The notes: a model not told the origin generated them from the sequence alone. Numbered from the stretch's first letter, positions 17,887-26,601 are shown. The stretch: DNA of 50,272 nt from Prochlorococcus sp. AG-402-B19 (GCA_003279615.1 QCHM01000012.1:1-50272); one strand, 5' to 3'. Numbers and translations: made by a program.

Positions 17887-18042
17887 ATGACATATTCTAA
17901 AGTAGAAATTCAAAAGCTTCGTATGAAAGCAGAAGCATCTTTGACTAAGACTGCAGAGCTTCAACAAGTCTTAGCTCAAATAGATGCGGCCTTATCAAGA
18001 AAAGAAAATCAAAAAGTGACGGAGAAATCACAAAATCAATAA
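17887..18042 (+). CDS. 51-residue helical protein, copy 1 of a tandem pair
   Basis: A 51-residue protein starting MTYSKVEIQKLRMKAEASL. The core KTAELQQVLAQI (residues 21-32) is identical to that of the ORF at 18498-18653. The two align without gaps at about 30 of 51 positions. It is highly helical, charged and rich in Ala, Gln, Lys and Glu, with no membrane segment, and looks like a short coiled-coil or amphipathic helix. A perfect 9-bp inverted repeat sits just before the start. Function unknown; the duplication is good evidence that the frame is coding. Confidence 0.75.
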   Translation: MTYSKVEIQKLRMKAEASLTKTAELQQVLAQIDAALSRKENQKVTEKSQNQ

Positions 18043-18133
18043 GTTTGTTATGTCAAGAAGTTTCAAAGCTTGAATTCTTATTTACGAATTCAAAAAAGCC
18101 ATTAAAAATGAATTAAGAGACTAGTTTTTTATC

Positions 18134-18193
18134 ATGCTTTTGCCAAAACCAGTTAGACCAGTAGATTCTGAAAAAAAAGGTAAAGATAATTAG
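18134..18193 (+). CDS. Micro-ORF of 19 residues (uncertain)
   Basis: An ATG-started frame MLLPKPVRPVDSEKKGKDN between the two 51-residue paralogues and ahead of a terminator-like hairpin. The Pro/Lys/Arg composition is unlike the surrounding AT-rich noise. There is no Shine-Dalgarno. It is reported because it sits between the duplicated genes and a terminator; it could equally be chance. Confidence 0.25.
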   Translation: MLLPKPVRPVDSEKKGKDN

Positions 18194-18236
18194 CATTACA
18201 TTAATATTTTTTTTATAATTTAAAAAAAAATATTTT

Positions 18237-18276
18237 AAAGAACGTAGCTTTTAAAATTTAGCTATGTTCTTTTTTT
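18237..18276 (+). terminator. Rho-independent terminator-like hairpin
   Basis: AAAGAACGTAGCT (18237-18249) pairs with AGCTATGTTCTTT (18260-18272) with one G-T wobble, giving a 13-bp stem and 10-base loop, followed by a T-run to 18276. It would end transcripts from the 51-residue ORF copy 1 region. Being nearly symmetric, with an A-run on its other side, it may also work in reverse. Confidence 0.65.
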
Positions 18277-18497
18277 GTTTGTGTGTATTTTAATTATTTG
18301 TATCTTTGAGCACATTTTTTATCAATAATTTAATCATAAAATTTATGTAATAAAAAACAAATAATTTTATTGATTTAAACTTTTAACTATTGACATTTGA
18401 TAAATATTTGGCAAATTTGAATGTGTCCATCAAAAAGCTTTCTTGGATAATTTTCATTTCATGTCCATGAAAGATATTGTCTTTTTTCATTCAATTT

Positions 18498-18653
18498 ATG
18501 AAAACAGCCTCTAAAGAACTTCAAAAACTAAGATCAATGGCAGAGCGCTCATTAGATAAAACGGCTGAACTTCAGCAAGTTTTAGCTCAAATCGAAGCAA
18601 CTCTCTCTAGAGCAGAATTAGAAAAGGTCTCTCAAAAAATTAATAGTAAGTAA
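18498..18653 (+). CDS. 51-residue helical protein, copy 2 of a tandem pair
   Basis: The second copy has exactly the same length (51 residues) as the ORF at 17887 and starts MKTASKELQKLRSMAERSL. It shares the KTAELQQVLAQI core and the following LSR and KV residues. Changes between the copies are mainly conservative (D/E, A/T, S/A), as expected for selected proteins. A 7-bp hairpin (TTTCATG/CATGAAA at 18457-18472) lies about 25 bases before its start. Each copy has its own leader and is separated by a terminator, so they are probably expressed separately. Function unknown. Confidence 0.75.
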   Translation: MKTASKELQKLRSMAERSLDKTAELQQVLAQIEATLSRAELEKVSQKINSK

Positions 18654-19078
18654 AAATATTTTTTTTTAAATGAATAGTAAACTTAAGCTGATTTAGAAAT
18701 AAAACAGATTTATATTTGATTGTTTTATTATAATATTTAAAACTTTTATTAATTTATTTGTTAGCTGAATAAATCACAAAACAAGTCAAATAATATATAT
18801 CATACTAAATTAATTTTCTCATTAAAGAATTTATATATATAAATACCCTTATTTTTACTGATAAAATATTAATAATATATAATAAATATTCTAATTTGAA
18901 ACCAAAATAAAATACATAATTGTCTGGATATTACTTAATGTCTATTAAAAAATAATTATAATAAGAGTATTTGTGGAAAGCACTAGTTATCTAAAAAGGA
19001 ATTTATTATTATAGATATTATATAAATCTTGATTATCAATTTGAGTAATAGAACTATAATTGAAGTAAAGAGATAAAA
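18654..19078. other. AT-rich intergenic region
   Basis: A 425-base stretch of extremely AT-rich sequence. No ORF, hairpin with T-run or repeat I can support was seen. Confidence 0.5.
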
Positions 19079-19273
19079 TTAATGCGATACAAAGTAATGA
19101 ACTACAAGTGATATTAAAATGCCTGTCCATAATCCCTTTAGCCAACTTAAAACCAGCATTTGATAATTTGATAGCCCAAAGTGGTTTTGTATTGACATAG
19201 CCGCCCTTTTATCAAGCTCTAATAAAGAATATGATCTTTTATGATCTAATCTAAAATTTTTTCTAATCATCAA
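19079..19273 (-). CDS. Small hypothetical membrane protein (64 residues)
   Basis: A 64-residue ORF. The first 45 residues are basic and polar (MMIRKNFRLDHKRSYSLLEL), then a hydrophobic helix (LWTGILISLVVHYFV) lies at the C terminus. A tail-anchored or single-pass inner membrane protein is the likely topology. No family recognised. The composition, including two Trp, is less AT-biased than the flanking DNA, which favours a real gene. It is isolated in a gene-poor stretch, so no operon context helps. Confidence 0.55.
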   Translation of the reverse strand: MMIRKNFRLDHKRSYSLLELDKRAAMSIQNHFGLSNYQMLVLSWLKGLWTGILISLVVHYFVSH

Positions 19274-19658
19274 TAGCTTTAAGCATTATATTACTATAAC
19301 ATATATTTTGATGCTTTATTAAATCAAAATGTATATGTAATCTAAATAATTTAAATCAAATAAAACGAAAACAGTTGGCTTAAGAATTAGTGAAAAAAAA
19401 TTATAACTGTTATAAGCGAAGGCGATTTATAAATTGTTCTATTAAAGACCTATGTATTGCTATCTAGAACACGTATTATGACAACATATACAACCAGAAT
19501 GAATGAATTCAAATTACTTTATTCTGAAATAAAAGCTTAAGTCGTAGATCATTATAAATATATTAACAAAAGGGCTAAAATCAAATAATATCTTCATTTA
19601 TAATTAATTTATTAATATAATAGTTTTATTTTTTAAATAGTATTTATAAATAAAATTA
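19274..19658. other. AT-rich intergenic region
   Basis: A 385-base spacer. A 20-codon ORF at 19478-19540 (MTTYTTRMNEFKLLYSEIKA) is the only coding-like item and is too short to support. Confidence 0.4.
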
Positions 19659-19877
19659 TTATTTATCAAATGGAATTACTGGTATTTCTATTCTTTGGTT
19701 ATCATATTCAGTAGTGGTTTTAGGTAGAGTTTGCCCTTTCTTATTTCCAAAATCATTCTTATTAGAGTCATTTTTTTTCATATTATTGCTGGCTTCAAGA
19801 TTGATAAATAAGAAATATATTGTAATCAAAATAAAATAAGGAATTAAATTTTTTATTTTTTCTATTATAGATTTCAT
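19659..19877 (-). CDS. Small hypothetical membrane protein (72 residues)
   Basis: A 72-residue ORF with an N-terminal hydrophobic helix (LIPYFILITIYFLFINLEA, about residues 12-30) after a short basic start MKSIIEKIKN, followed by a polar Asn/Lys-rich tail ending RIEIPVIPFDK. The helix could be an uncleaved signal anchor with the tail outside the membrane, or a cleavable signal peptide. There is no known family match. Composition is AT-driven (Asn, Lys, Ile), so the coding evidence is moderate. Confidence 0.45.
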   Translation of the reverse strand: MKSIIEKIKNLIPYFILITIYFLFINLEASNNMKKNDSNKNDFGNKKGQTLPKTTTEYDNQRIEIPVIPFDK

Positions 19878-20404
19878 GATTTAACTAATTTACATAACAT
19901 AATTTTCAATATTATAGTTCTATCTTAGAGTTTAATGCAATATTAATTTTATACCTTTAAATATTAGTGTTGCGTACCACATAATCTTCTTACCATAGGC
20001 TTTTTCATATATTATTTCCATCAATTATAATATTAGTATTTTTAAATTTTATGGTTAAGTTTTCCGTTATACAAAAAATTAGAATTAAATTATTTTTTTA
20101 TTAGTATACTCTTAGATTAAAACAAATCAAATATATTCCTAAATCTATCAAGTTATCGCTATTTAATTATATTTTAGGTAAATTTTATTATTTTTATTAC
20201 TATGTTTATTAATGTCTTACTTTATCGTTTATATTGAATTTATTGATTCTAATTTGATTTATATTTAATATTTTTTTTCTTTTTAATAAGATTAATTCTC
20301 TTTTTCATTCTAGTCCTAAAGGAAAATTTATTATTACTAATTCACAATGTAAATACTATGAGAAAACTAGTTAATCTGACAGAAATCCTAGATAGTAATT
20401 GAAT
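19878..20404. other. AT-rich intergenic region
   Basis: A 527-base spacer, almost entirely A and T, between two small leftward ORFs. Nothing beyond short chance ORFs and homopolymer runs was found. Confidence 0.5.
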
Positions 20405-20590
20405 CTAAATCTTATTTATTTTATTTATATATAAAATATCATATCCTTTTTCATCACATTCAATTGCATTGATCCATTCTCTAAACTCATTATATAATGA
20501 AATCTTGTCTTTACCTTCCAAATTTGAAAGCCTTTTGAGAGACTCATTAATTATGACTTCAATACTGATTAGCAATCTATCTTTTGGCAT
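20405..20590 (-). CDS. 61-residue hypothetical protein, divergent-pair copy A
   Basis: A 61-residue protein starting MPKDRLLISIEVIINESLKR. Its core matches the rightward ORF at 20808-20993: the pattern (I/V)EV(I/M)(I/L)N(E/R)SLKRL followed by LYNEFREWI against LYDEYREWI. It is probably all-helical with a hinge around residues 25-30 (NLEGKD). No catalytic motif or membrane helix was seen. Two homologous proteins in one window indicate both frames are coding. Function unknown. Confidence 0.72.
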   Translation of the reverse strand: MPKDRLLISIEVIINESLKRLSNLEGKDKISLYNEFREWINAIECDEKGYDILYINKINKI

Positions 20591-20807
20591 TGAGTAGAAT
20601 ATTCTATTGTTATTTTATCTTTTTTTAATCATCGATGAAATTAGTAAAAGCCGTAATTATAAAAATTAATTAAATTAAATTTTTTTTAATAATCTTCTTT
20701 AATTAATCTTGTTTAAATATTAATGTGTATATTATTTTAGATTATGTAATAAATGAAACTGAAATTACAATGTGAGTGAGCTATAGTTATTAAAATTTAC
20801 TAAATTT

Positions 20808-20993
20808 ATGTCTCCTAAACAATCTGGAGCAATTAAAGCTGTCGAAGTTATGCTTAACAGATCATTAAAACGACTAGATTATTTAGACGGATCGAATAGA
20901 GAAGCCCTATACGATGAGTATAGAGAATGGATACAGATTGATGAAAACAATGTAATAAATGATGGGGTCTTATATTGTAATTATCTTGGCTAA
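20808..20993 (+). CDS. 61-residue hypothetical protein, divergent-pair copy B
   Basis: The same length as copy A and divergently transcribed 217 bases away. It starts MSPKQSGAIKAVEVMLNRSL, and its residues from EV to REWI match copy A at about half of positions. The C-terminal tails differ (DGVLYCNYLG here). The body looks helical, acidic and basic residues alternate, and no signal or membrane segment appears. A shared bidirectional control region between the pair is possible. It converges with trmL, 20 bases away. Confidence 0.75.
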   Translation: MSPKQSGAIKAVEVMLNRSLKRLDYLDGSNREALYDEYREWIQIDENNVINDGVLYCNYLG

Positions 20994-21013
20994 TAAATTA
21001 TTTATTTAAATTA

Positions 21014-21511
21014 TTATGTCAATAAATTCAATTGAAGACATGCACTATAACTAACTATTCCACAGGCTACTGACAAATTCAAGCTTCTTACTCCATTGTT
21101 CTTTAATTGTTTTTCTCCTCCTGGCATAGGTATTCCTGCAATTATTTGACATTCACTCATTATGGTATCGGGTAAACCCGTATCTTCCCTACCGAACAAA
21201 AGTATATCTGTATTTTTAAAACTAATATTAGAGATCATATTATCACTCTTTTTTGTTAGTGCGATAATTCTAGAAGTTGAATATTGATTCTTATACTCAT
21301 TAAATGATTCATATAAATGTAGATCAACATTATCCCAGTAATCTAAACCAGCTCTTCTTAAATATTTATCTTCAAAGCTAAAGCCGGTTGGCTTTATAAT
21401 ATCTAAGGACAAATTAAAGGCCAAGCATGACCTACCAATGGTCCCCGTATTTTGTGGAATTCTTGGTTCAAATAGTGCGACGCGTGGTCTATGAATTTTT
21501 TTCGAATTCAT
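21014..21511 (-). CDS. trmL: tRNA (cytidine/uridine-34 2'-O)-methyltransferase TrmL
   Basis: A 165-residue SPOUT methyltransferase. TrmL methylates the ribose of the wobble base (position 34) in tRNA-Leu isoacceptors, using S-adenosylmethionine. Motif 1 is PRIPQNTGTIGRSC, motif 2 is LLFGREDTGLPD and motif 3 is RSLNLSVACGIVSY, the trefoil knot that binds the cofactor. The size fits the stand-alone TrmL family. Its start overlaps the cobU stop by 4 bases, so the two genes are translationally coupled although functionally unrelated. Confidence 0.92.
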   Translation of the reverse strand: MNSKKIHRPRVALFEPRIPQNTGTIGRSCLAFNLSLDIIKPTGFSFEDKYLRRAGLDYWDNVDLHLYESFNEYKNQYSTSRIIALTKKSDNMISNISFKNTDILLFGREDTGLPDTIMSECQIIAGIPMPGGEKQLKNNGVRSLNLSVACGIVSYSACLQLNLLT

Positions 21512-22065
21512 GGTATTTGGTCAGAAATTTTGTCTAAGTCAATAGCAGTCTCATTTAAAGCAAGCCATCGTTTATTTGAATTACGACTTATCAAAGAAGT
21601 TAACCTGCTATGTCGTTCACGAAATAAATGACCAATAGCTGTGGCTGGAACAACTCCCCAGCCAACTTCCTCGGAAACAATAACAATGCATAAATCATTT
21701 TCTGTAAGGCAATGAAGCAAATTATTTTGGAATATATTCCACTGAAAATCACTTTCATTTAGTTGATGCTCTACTAATCCACCTAATGAGTCTATTAAAA
21801 CCGATTCATTTCCATTAAGAGAATCAATTGATTTACAGATATCATTTGGTTGTTCAATTAGCCCCCATTTGTCTGGCCTTCTCTTCCTATGAATATCAAT
21901 TCTTCTTTGCCATTCTGGATCATTTGGTCTTGGCCTTGATGTTGCTATATACGTTACGGATTCTTGATTCTGTATTAAAAATTCAGCTAATTTACTTTTT
22001 CCACTTCTTGTTGGTCCTGTAATTGTAATAAGACCTTTAAAATTTTTAGGTATGGGTGTAATCAT
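21508..22065 (-). CDS. cobU: Adenosylcobinamide kinase / guanylyltransferase CobU
   Basis: A 185-residue CobU/CobP-type protein that phosphorylates adenosylcobinamide and then adds GMP in the last steps of B12 lower-ligand assembly. The P-loop GPTRSGKS lies at residues 17-24, followed by TYIATSRPRPNDPEWQRRI, the family's ATSRxxDxE region, including HRKRRP. VIVSEEVGWGVVPATAIGHLFR is the C-terminal GxVP motif (quoted: SEEVGWGVVPATAIG). It fits with metH and cobN elsewhere in the window, which use or make B12. It is upstream of and coupled to trmL. Confidence 0.9.
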   Translation of the reverse strand: MITPIPKNFKGLITITGPTRSGKSKLAEFLIQNQESVTYIATSRPRPNDPEWQRRIDIHRKRRPDKWGLIEQPNDICKSIDSLNGNESVLIDSLGGLVEHQLNESDFQWNIFQNNLLHCLTENDLCIVIVSEEVGWGVVPATAIGHLFRERHSRLTSLISRNSNKRWLALNETAIDLDKISDQIP

Positions 22066-22201
22066 ATCCGTAAGATGTGGATATTACTATTATTAATGTA
22101 CGCTTTTATATTATATCTATATAAAGTCAAATTTATTGTTAATCCATTATATGTATAATAAAGATTCGGTATATTCCTTGTTAGACTTATTTAAAATATA
22201 A

Positions 22202-22819
22202 ATGTTTAAAATTTCAAATCTAGTTATAGTTTTTGGCTCTTTCCTTTTAATTTTTTCGATTATAAATATTGCCACAGCTAATGAAATTAATCCTATTTTA
22301 ATAAGAGCAGAGACAATATCTGGAATTGCTTCCATAGCTTTGATAACAATTGGTTATCTTTGGACTGAAATTAGCCCTAAACAACCAACTAAAGCAATTT
22401 TGAAGGGTGAAGAAGGCTTTGTACTTTACTCAAAACTATCTGATGATCAAAAAAATGAATTAGCTTGGGGTAGTCAACAAATATTAACTGCTACAGCAGC
22501 AAGTACAATTTTAATATATTGGGAAAACAAAGTTATCCTTAGAAGAGGTTTGATTTCAAATAATGATTTTATACCCGGTGAAATATGTAATAGAGCTATT
22601 GAGCAAAAAAGATTAATTTCATTAGTAAATACAGAATTATTTCCAGGAAGAGATGAGTTTGATTGTGTATTAAATAATTTACCCGCAGTTATAGTTTACC
22701 CACTATCTAATAAAGGATTAACTGTTGTTGGTGGCTGGTCAAAGAGATCATTTACTATTTCAGATGAAAAATGGATTTCGGGATGGTCTGATAAGTTATT
22801 ATCACTCCTTAATGTTTAA
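22202..22819 (+). CDS. CCB4-like cofactor assembly of complex C (cytochrome b6f) protein
   Basis: A 205-residue membrane-anchored protein. Two N-terminal hydrophobic helices (about 5-24 and 36-54) are followed by a soluble domain with NELAWGSQQILTATAASTILIYWENKVILRRG, here given by its parts AWGSQQILTATAA and ILIYWENKVILRRG. This pattern matches the cyanobacterial homologues of CCB2/CCB4, which help attach heme ci to cytochrome b6 in the b6f complex. Residues near GGWSKRSFT also match. Its 3' end overlaps the convergent lptC gene by 18 bases. The assembly role is from plants and algae and is inferred here. Confidence 0.8.
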   Translation: MFKISNLVIVFGSFLLIFSIINIATANEINPILIRAETISGIASIALITIGYLWTEISPKQPTKAILKGEEGFVLYSKLSDDQKNELAWGSQQILTATAASTILIYWENKVILRRGLISNNDFIPGEICNRAIEQKRLISLVNTELFPGRDEFDCVLNNLPAVIVYPLSNKGLTVVGGWSKRSFTISDEKWISGWSDKLLSLLNV

Positions 22820-23464
22820 AAAATTTATAGTTGTTTCTACTTGTTTGTCGTTAGATGTAAAAACTAAAGTATTTTTATTCTTAAACCACTTAGTAACATC
22901 AGAGTTAATTCGAATCTGATATTTCTCTATATCATCTGAATTATATACTGTTCTATTTAATATAGAATTATCAATCTTTAATAATCCTGATTGTATGTTA
23001 AAGAAGCCATTAGAAGCGATTATATCTGTATTATTGAAATTAATATTAAGTGGATTTTTTATATCTATAATAGATGTATTTAAGTCCCAGTTAAATGAAT
23101 TAGTACTTATGAAGTAATTCTCATTATCAAGAAATGAAATGTTTACATTATTAAATACTTTTATAGTGTTTGATAAATTATTGAGAGTAGAATTACCTGA
23201 TTGGACTTGAATTTCTAGTGTATTCTTATTAAGTATGTCAATCGAACTATCAAAGATTTCTATATCATTACTTATTGGATCAATAATTGCCTTAGGACTT
23301 GATATTCTGACACGTGTATCATTACTATTATTTTCCTGAAGTAATTCAAAATTATTAATATAGCTTTTATTATCAATCTGAGAAGTAGATTTGTTAGATT
23401 TTTGACAGCCCAATAGTAGTAAAGTTGATAATATTAGTAAGAAATAAATTTGGATGTATTTCAC
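22802..23464 (-). CDS. lptC: LptC-like lipoprotein for lipopolysaccharide export
   Basis: A 220-residue protein with a lipoprotein signal peptide: hydrophobic helix to residue 19, then C20 in LLLLGCQKS. The rest is beta-strand-rich with repeated polar and hydrophobic alternation (NNFELLQENNS, ISSPKAIID, WDLNTSIIDI), the pattern of the LptC/LptA jelly roll that carries lipopolysaccharide across the periplasm. Residues SSPKAIIDPISNDIEIFDS (SPKAxxD) are typical of LptC. It overlaps metG by 4 bases, so it is coupled. The family call is good, but lptA and other partners are not in this window. Confidence 0.75.
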   Translation of the reverse strand: MKYIQIYFLLILSTLLLLGCQKSNKSTSQIDNKSYINNFELLQENNSNDTRVRISSPKAIIDPISNDIEIFDSSIDILNKNTLEIQVQSGNSTLNNLSNTIKVFNNVNISFLDNENYFISTNSFNWDLNTSIIDIKNPLNINFNNTDIIASNGFFNIQSGLLKIDNSILNRTVYNSDDIEKYQIRINSDVTKWFKNKNTLVFTSNDKQVETTINFLNIKE

Positions 23465-25017
23465 AAGTCAGAATTCTCATTAAATTCAATTTTATCCATT
23501 ACGGGAGAAGGATCTTGTAGTCCATTATCAGGATCTAGCAAACCCCAATGTAATGATTGTTGAAAATTGATAGCTGAAGAATCAATTTTTAATTGATTTA
23601 ATATTCTAATACTTAAATTGGGAACAATCGGATTAAGCAATATAGCAATAATTCGACATGATTCAAGTACAGAATATATATCAAGAGCAACAATATCTTT
23701 ATTTTTTTTATCCTTAATTAGCTTCCACGGTGCACGATCATTTAGGTAAAGATTAGCACTATTAGCAAGGTCTATAATTGCATTTGCAGAATTTTTAAAA
23801 TTACTATCTTTAAATGATTTCATATATTCATTTATTTTTATCTCTGATTGAGCCTTAAGAGGAGATTTAGGTAATAAAGAACTATCTATTGGAATTTTAT
23901 CATTAAACCATTTTTTTGACATTGTAATTGTTCTGTTTAATAAATTACCGATGGTATTACTTAAATCACTATTAACAATATCTACAAATCTTCTCATTTG
24001 AAAATCACCATCTTCTCCAAATTCAATATCTCTCAAAAGATACCATCTCATAGCATCTATTCCCCCATATTCCAATAGTGCTAGGGGGTCAAGCACGTTA
24101 CCTAATGATTTACCCATTTTTTGCCCTTCTCGTGTTAAAAAACCGTGTCCAAATACACTTTCAGGTGGTTTCATACCAGCAGAAATTAGCATTGCAGGCC
24201 AATAAATTGCATGAAATCTTAGTATATCCTTTCCAATTACATGTATATTAGCAGGCCAATTACATAACGATTCCTTTGTGAGTTCTGGAGAGTATTGATC
24301 ACGAAGAGTTCCACTAATATAACCTAATAAAGCATCGAACCATACATAAAAAGTGTGATCTTTGTTTCCTGGAACATTTATACCCCATTTTAAATTTACT
24401 CTAGATATTGAGAAATCCTTTAACCCTTTAGAGACAAAATTAATAATTTCATTTTTTCTACTTTTAGGAGAAATGAAACCATCAATATTAATTAATTTTT
24501 CAATTTGTTCTTGATATTTTGATAATTTAAAAAATAAATTCTCTTCATCTCTCCATTCTAATTCCTTATTATGAATTGAGCAAATTGGTCTCTTATCATC
24601 CTCGTCTACTTCCTTATACTCCTCACATCCAACGCAATACCAACCACTTTGTCTACCCATATAAACATCATCAGATTTCAAAACTTTGAGATAAAATTGA
24701 TGAACTAATGATGTGTGATCTTCAGAGGTTGTTCTTACAAAACGATCATAACTAATATTTAATTTATCCCATAAATACTTATACTTTTCTGTGATTTCAT
24801 CACAATGAAGTTGAGGCTGGAGGTGTTTACTTTCTGCTGTTCGCTCTATTTTCTGACCATGTTCGTCAACACCAGTAAGAAAAAGCACTGTATTTCCATT
24901 TAGTCTTTGAAATCGAGCTAATGCATCACAAGCTATTGTTGTATAAGAACTACCTAGATGAGGCTTGTCATTAACATAATATAGTGGTGTCGTAATTGTG
25001 TATTTCATATTCATCAT
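23461..25017 (-). CDS. metG: Methionyl-tRNA synthetase
   Basis: A 518-residue class I synthetase that charges tRNA-Met. The HIGH-type motif is PHLGSSYTTIA near the N terminus, and the KMSKS motif reads KMGKSLGN. The zinc knuckle has the first pair in WYCVGCEE and the second part in CSIHNKELEWRD, a CxxC plus CxxH arrangement as in the short MetG type without a C-terminal dimerisation domain. It lies downstream of the RNase II-type gene, and its stop overlaps lptC. The frame begins MMNMKY; the start at the third methionine is possible and shortens it by only three residues. Confidence 0.95.
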   Translation of the reverse strand: MMNMKYTITTPLYYVNDKPHLGSSYTTIACDALARFQRLNGNTVLFLTGVDEHGQKIERTAESKHLQPQLHCDEITEKYKYLWDKLNISYDRFVRTTSEDHTSLVHQFYLKVLKSDDVYMGRQSGWYCVGCEEYKEVDEDDKRPICSIHNKELEWRDEENLFFKLSKYQEQIEKLINIDGFISPKSRKNEIINFVSKGLKDFSISRVNLKWGINVPGNKDHTFYVWFDALLGYISGTLRDQYSPELTKESLCNWPANIHVIGKDILRFHAIYWPAMLISAGMKPPESVFGHGFLTREGQKMGKSLGNVLDPLALLEYGGIDAMRWYLLRDIEFGEDGDFQMRRFVDIVNSDLSNTIGNLLNRTITMSKKWFNDKIPIDSSLLPKSPLKAQSEIKINEYMKSFKDSNFKNSANAIIDLANSANLYLNDRAPWKLIKDKKNKDIVALDIYSVLESCRIIAILLNPIVPNLSIRILNQLKIDSSAINFQQSLHWGLLDPDNGLQDPSPVMDKIEFNENSDL

Positions 25018-25072
25018 ATATTCTTATTATTATATTATATTTTTAAAACTCTTGCACACTTATGATGATCGA

Positions 25073-26356
25073 TTATTTTGATAATGAAATTAATTCAAAA
25101 TAAATTATATCATTATTATTATTGACTATATTTTGAACATTAAAGCTATCACCGATATTTAAATTCTTTATTGATTTTAAATTACATATAGTAGAAAAAT
25201 GATATTCTATAAAGTATAAAATACAAATATTTTTATAATTATTTATCCAATTTAGCAATATCACATTGAATTCCTTATAAGAGTTATTTTCGAACCATTT
25301 ACTTAACCAATATTTTTGATCTTCTCTATATCTCATTATATTTTGTCTTCCTTGATTATTAATATCATGAATCATTTGTTCAACTTCTTCTTTAGATATG
25401 AGATCTTTATTATTTAGATATCTGTTTAGTTGATAATTAACAAGTAAGTCAGCATATCTTCTAATCGGTGATGTAGCATGTAAATAAGATGTTAATCCTA
25501 AACTTGAGTGAGGCATTGGATTTATAGAATAATATGACTTACCCATAGTTTTCTTAAGTTTAAAATTGTATAAAATTTTATTATCAGAAGCTTGTATATT
25601 ATCATTAGAAACTTTATCAATAGGTTGTTGAACCCTGTATGGAACAGGTATTTTATTTACCTTGGTAAAATTTGAAATTAGATTTCCATACAAGATCATT
25701 GCTTCACTTATTAATTGTCTCGATAAAGTTGGATCTATTATCTTAATCTTGGGAATATTATCTTCTACAATAATTTTTCCAAATGATTCTAATATTTCCA
25801 AAGCTCCTGAACTCTTTCTCCAACATTTTCTAATTTGTAAAATTCCAGAAATAATACCTAAATCTTCTTCCTCTTTTGGCGCATAATCAATAAGTTCATC
25901 AGCTTCTGTATAATTTAATCTCAAGTCTACTTTAATAATACTCTTCACTATTTCTGTAGAACTAACACTGCCGTCTTCATTAAAAATAACACCTAAACTT
26001 AATGATTCTCTCTTTTCTTTATTACTTAGACTAAATAAACCATTTATTAAGATTTCAGGAAGCATGTAATAAGTATTAGTTGATAAATAAACAGTTGAAA
26101 TCAGTCTCCTTGCTTTCCTATCAATAGCTGATTGATATTCAAAATATGATGTTGGTGAAGCAATGTGAATCCATAACTTATGCTGTAATCCTATTTTTTC
26201 TAAGGAAATAGCATCATCTATTTCAAGAGTTTGAGAATCATCTATTGAATAGGTTTTAAGATGGGTAAGGTCTTTAACTTCAGCATTTATATTATTTGAT
26301 TGTTTAAATCTAGTTATTATATTTTTAACTTCATTATCTATTATTTTGTTGCACAT
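25073..26356 (-). CDS. RNase II-type exoribonuclease, catalytic RNB domain only
   Basis: A 427-residue protein consisting essentially of an RNB domain. The catalytic acid cluster is present as IDDSQTLEIDDA: D39, E45, D47 and D48, with Glu in the second position, a substitution I also recall in plastid-type relatives. The distal motif HATSPIRRYADLLVN is intact. Neither cold-shock domains at the N terminus nor an S1 domain at the C terminus is present, whereas the paralogue at 5997-8300 has those but lacks the acids. It probably degrades RNA 3' to 5'. It follows rpsR by 23 bases in the rpmG-rpsR-rnb-metG-lptC leftward run. Confidence 0.85.
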   Translation of the reverse strand: MCNKIIDNEVKNIITRFKQSNNINAEVKDLTHLKTYSIDDSQTLEIDDAISLEKIGLQHKLWIHIASPTSYFEYQSAIDRKARRLISTVYLSTNTYYMLPEILINGLFSLSNKEKRESLSLGVIFNEDGSVSSTEIVKSIIKVDLRLNYTEADELIDYAPKEEEDLGIISGILQIRKCWRKSSGALEILESFGKIIVEDNIPKIKIIDPTLSRQLISEAMILYGNLISNFTKVNKIPVPYRVQQPIDKVSNDNIQASDNKILYNFKLKKTMGKSYYSINPMPHSSLGLTSYLHATSPIRRYADLLVNYQLNRYLNNKDLISKEEVEQMIHDINNQGRQNIMRYREDQKYWLSKWFENNSYKEFNVILLNWINNYKNICILYFIEYHFSTICNLKSIKNLNIGDSFNVQNIVNNNNDIIYFELISLSK

Positions 26357-26379
26357 TCTATTAATAATAGAATATTATC

Positions 26380-26601
26380 TTACCCTTCTGGATTAACAAA
26401 GGGAAGTAAGGCAATAATTCTTGCTCTTTTAACAGCTGTGGTTAAATCTCTTTGTTGCTTAGCTGTTAATCCAGTAAGTCTTCTAGGTAAGATTTTGCCT
26501 CTATCCGTAATAAATTTTTTTAATAACTCTACGTCTTTATAGTCAATAGGATCTCCAGGCTTTATAGGAGAGAGCTTTTGCTTGAATAGTGAATTAGTCA
26601 T
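26380..26601 (-). CDS. rpsR: 30S ribosomal protein S18
   Basis: A 73-residue small-subunit protein. The motif [21 protein letters not shown] is the S18 signature (quoted: [12 protein letters not shown] and RGKILPRR), followed by [21 protein letters not shown], the RNA-binding C-terminal part (quoted: [14 protein letters not shown]). The frame begins [10 protein letters not shown], as in other cyanobacteria. It is placed between rpmG and the RNase gene in one leftward operon. Confidence 0.96.
   Translation of the reverse strand: MTNSLFKQKLSPIKPGDPIDYKDVELLKKFITDRGKILPRRLTGLTAKQQRDLTTAVKRARIIALLPFVNPEG

Noticed and set aside
19478-19540. 20-codon ORF MTTYTTRMNEFKLLYSEIKA
   Set aside because: Too short to support without conservation data.
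22147-22335. 62-codon minus-strand ORF with a hydrophobic stretch
   Set aside because: It lies almost entirely opposite the start of the CCB4-like gene and mirrors its hydrophobic codons; the plus-strand gene has family motifs.
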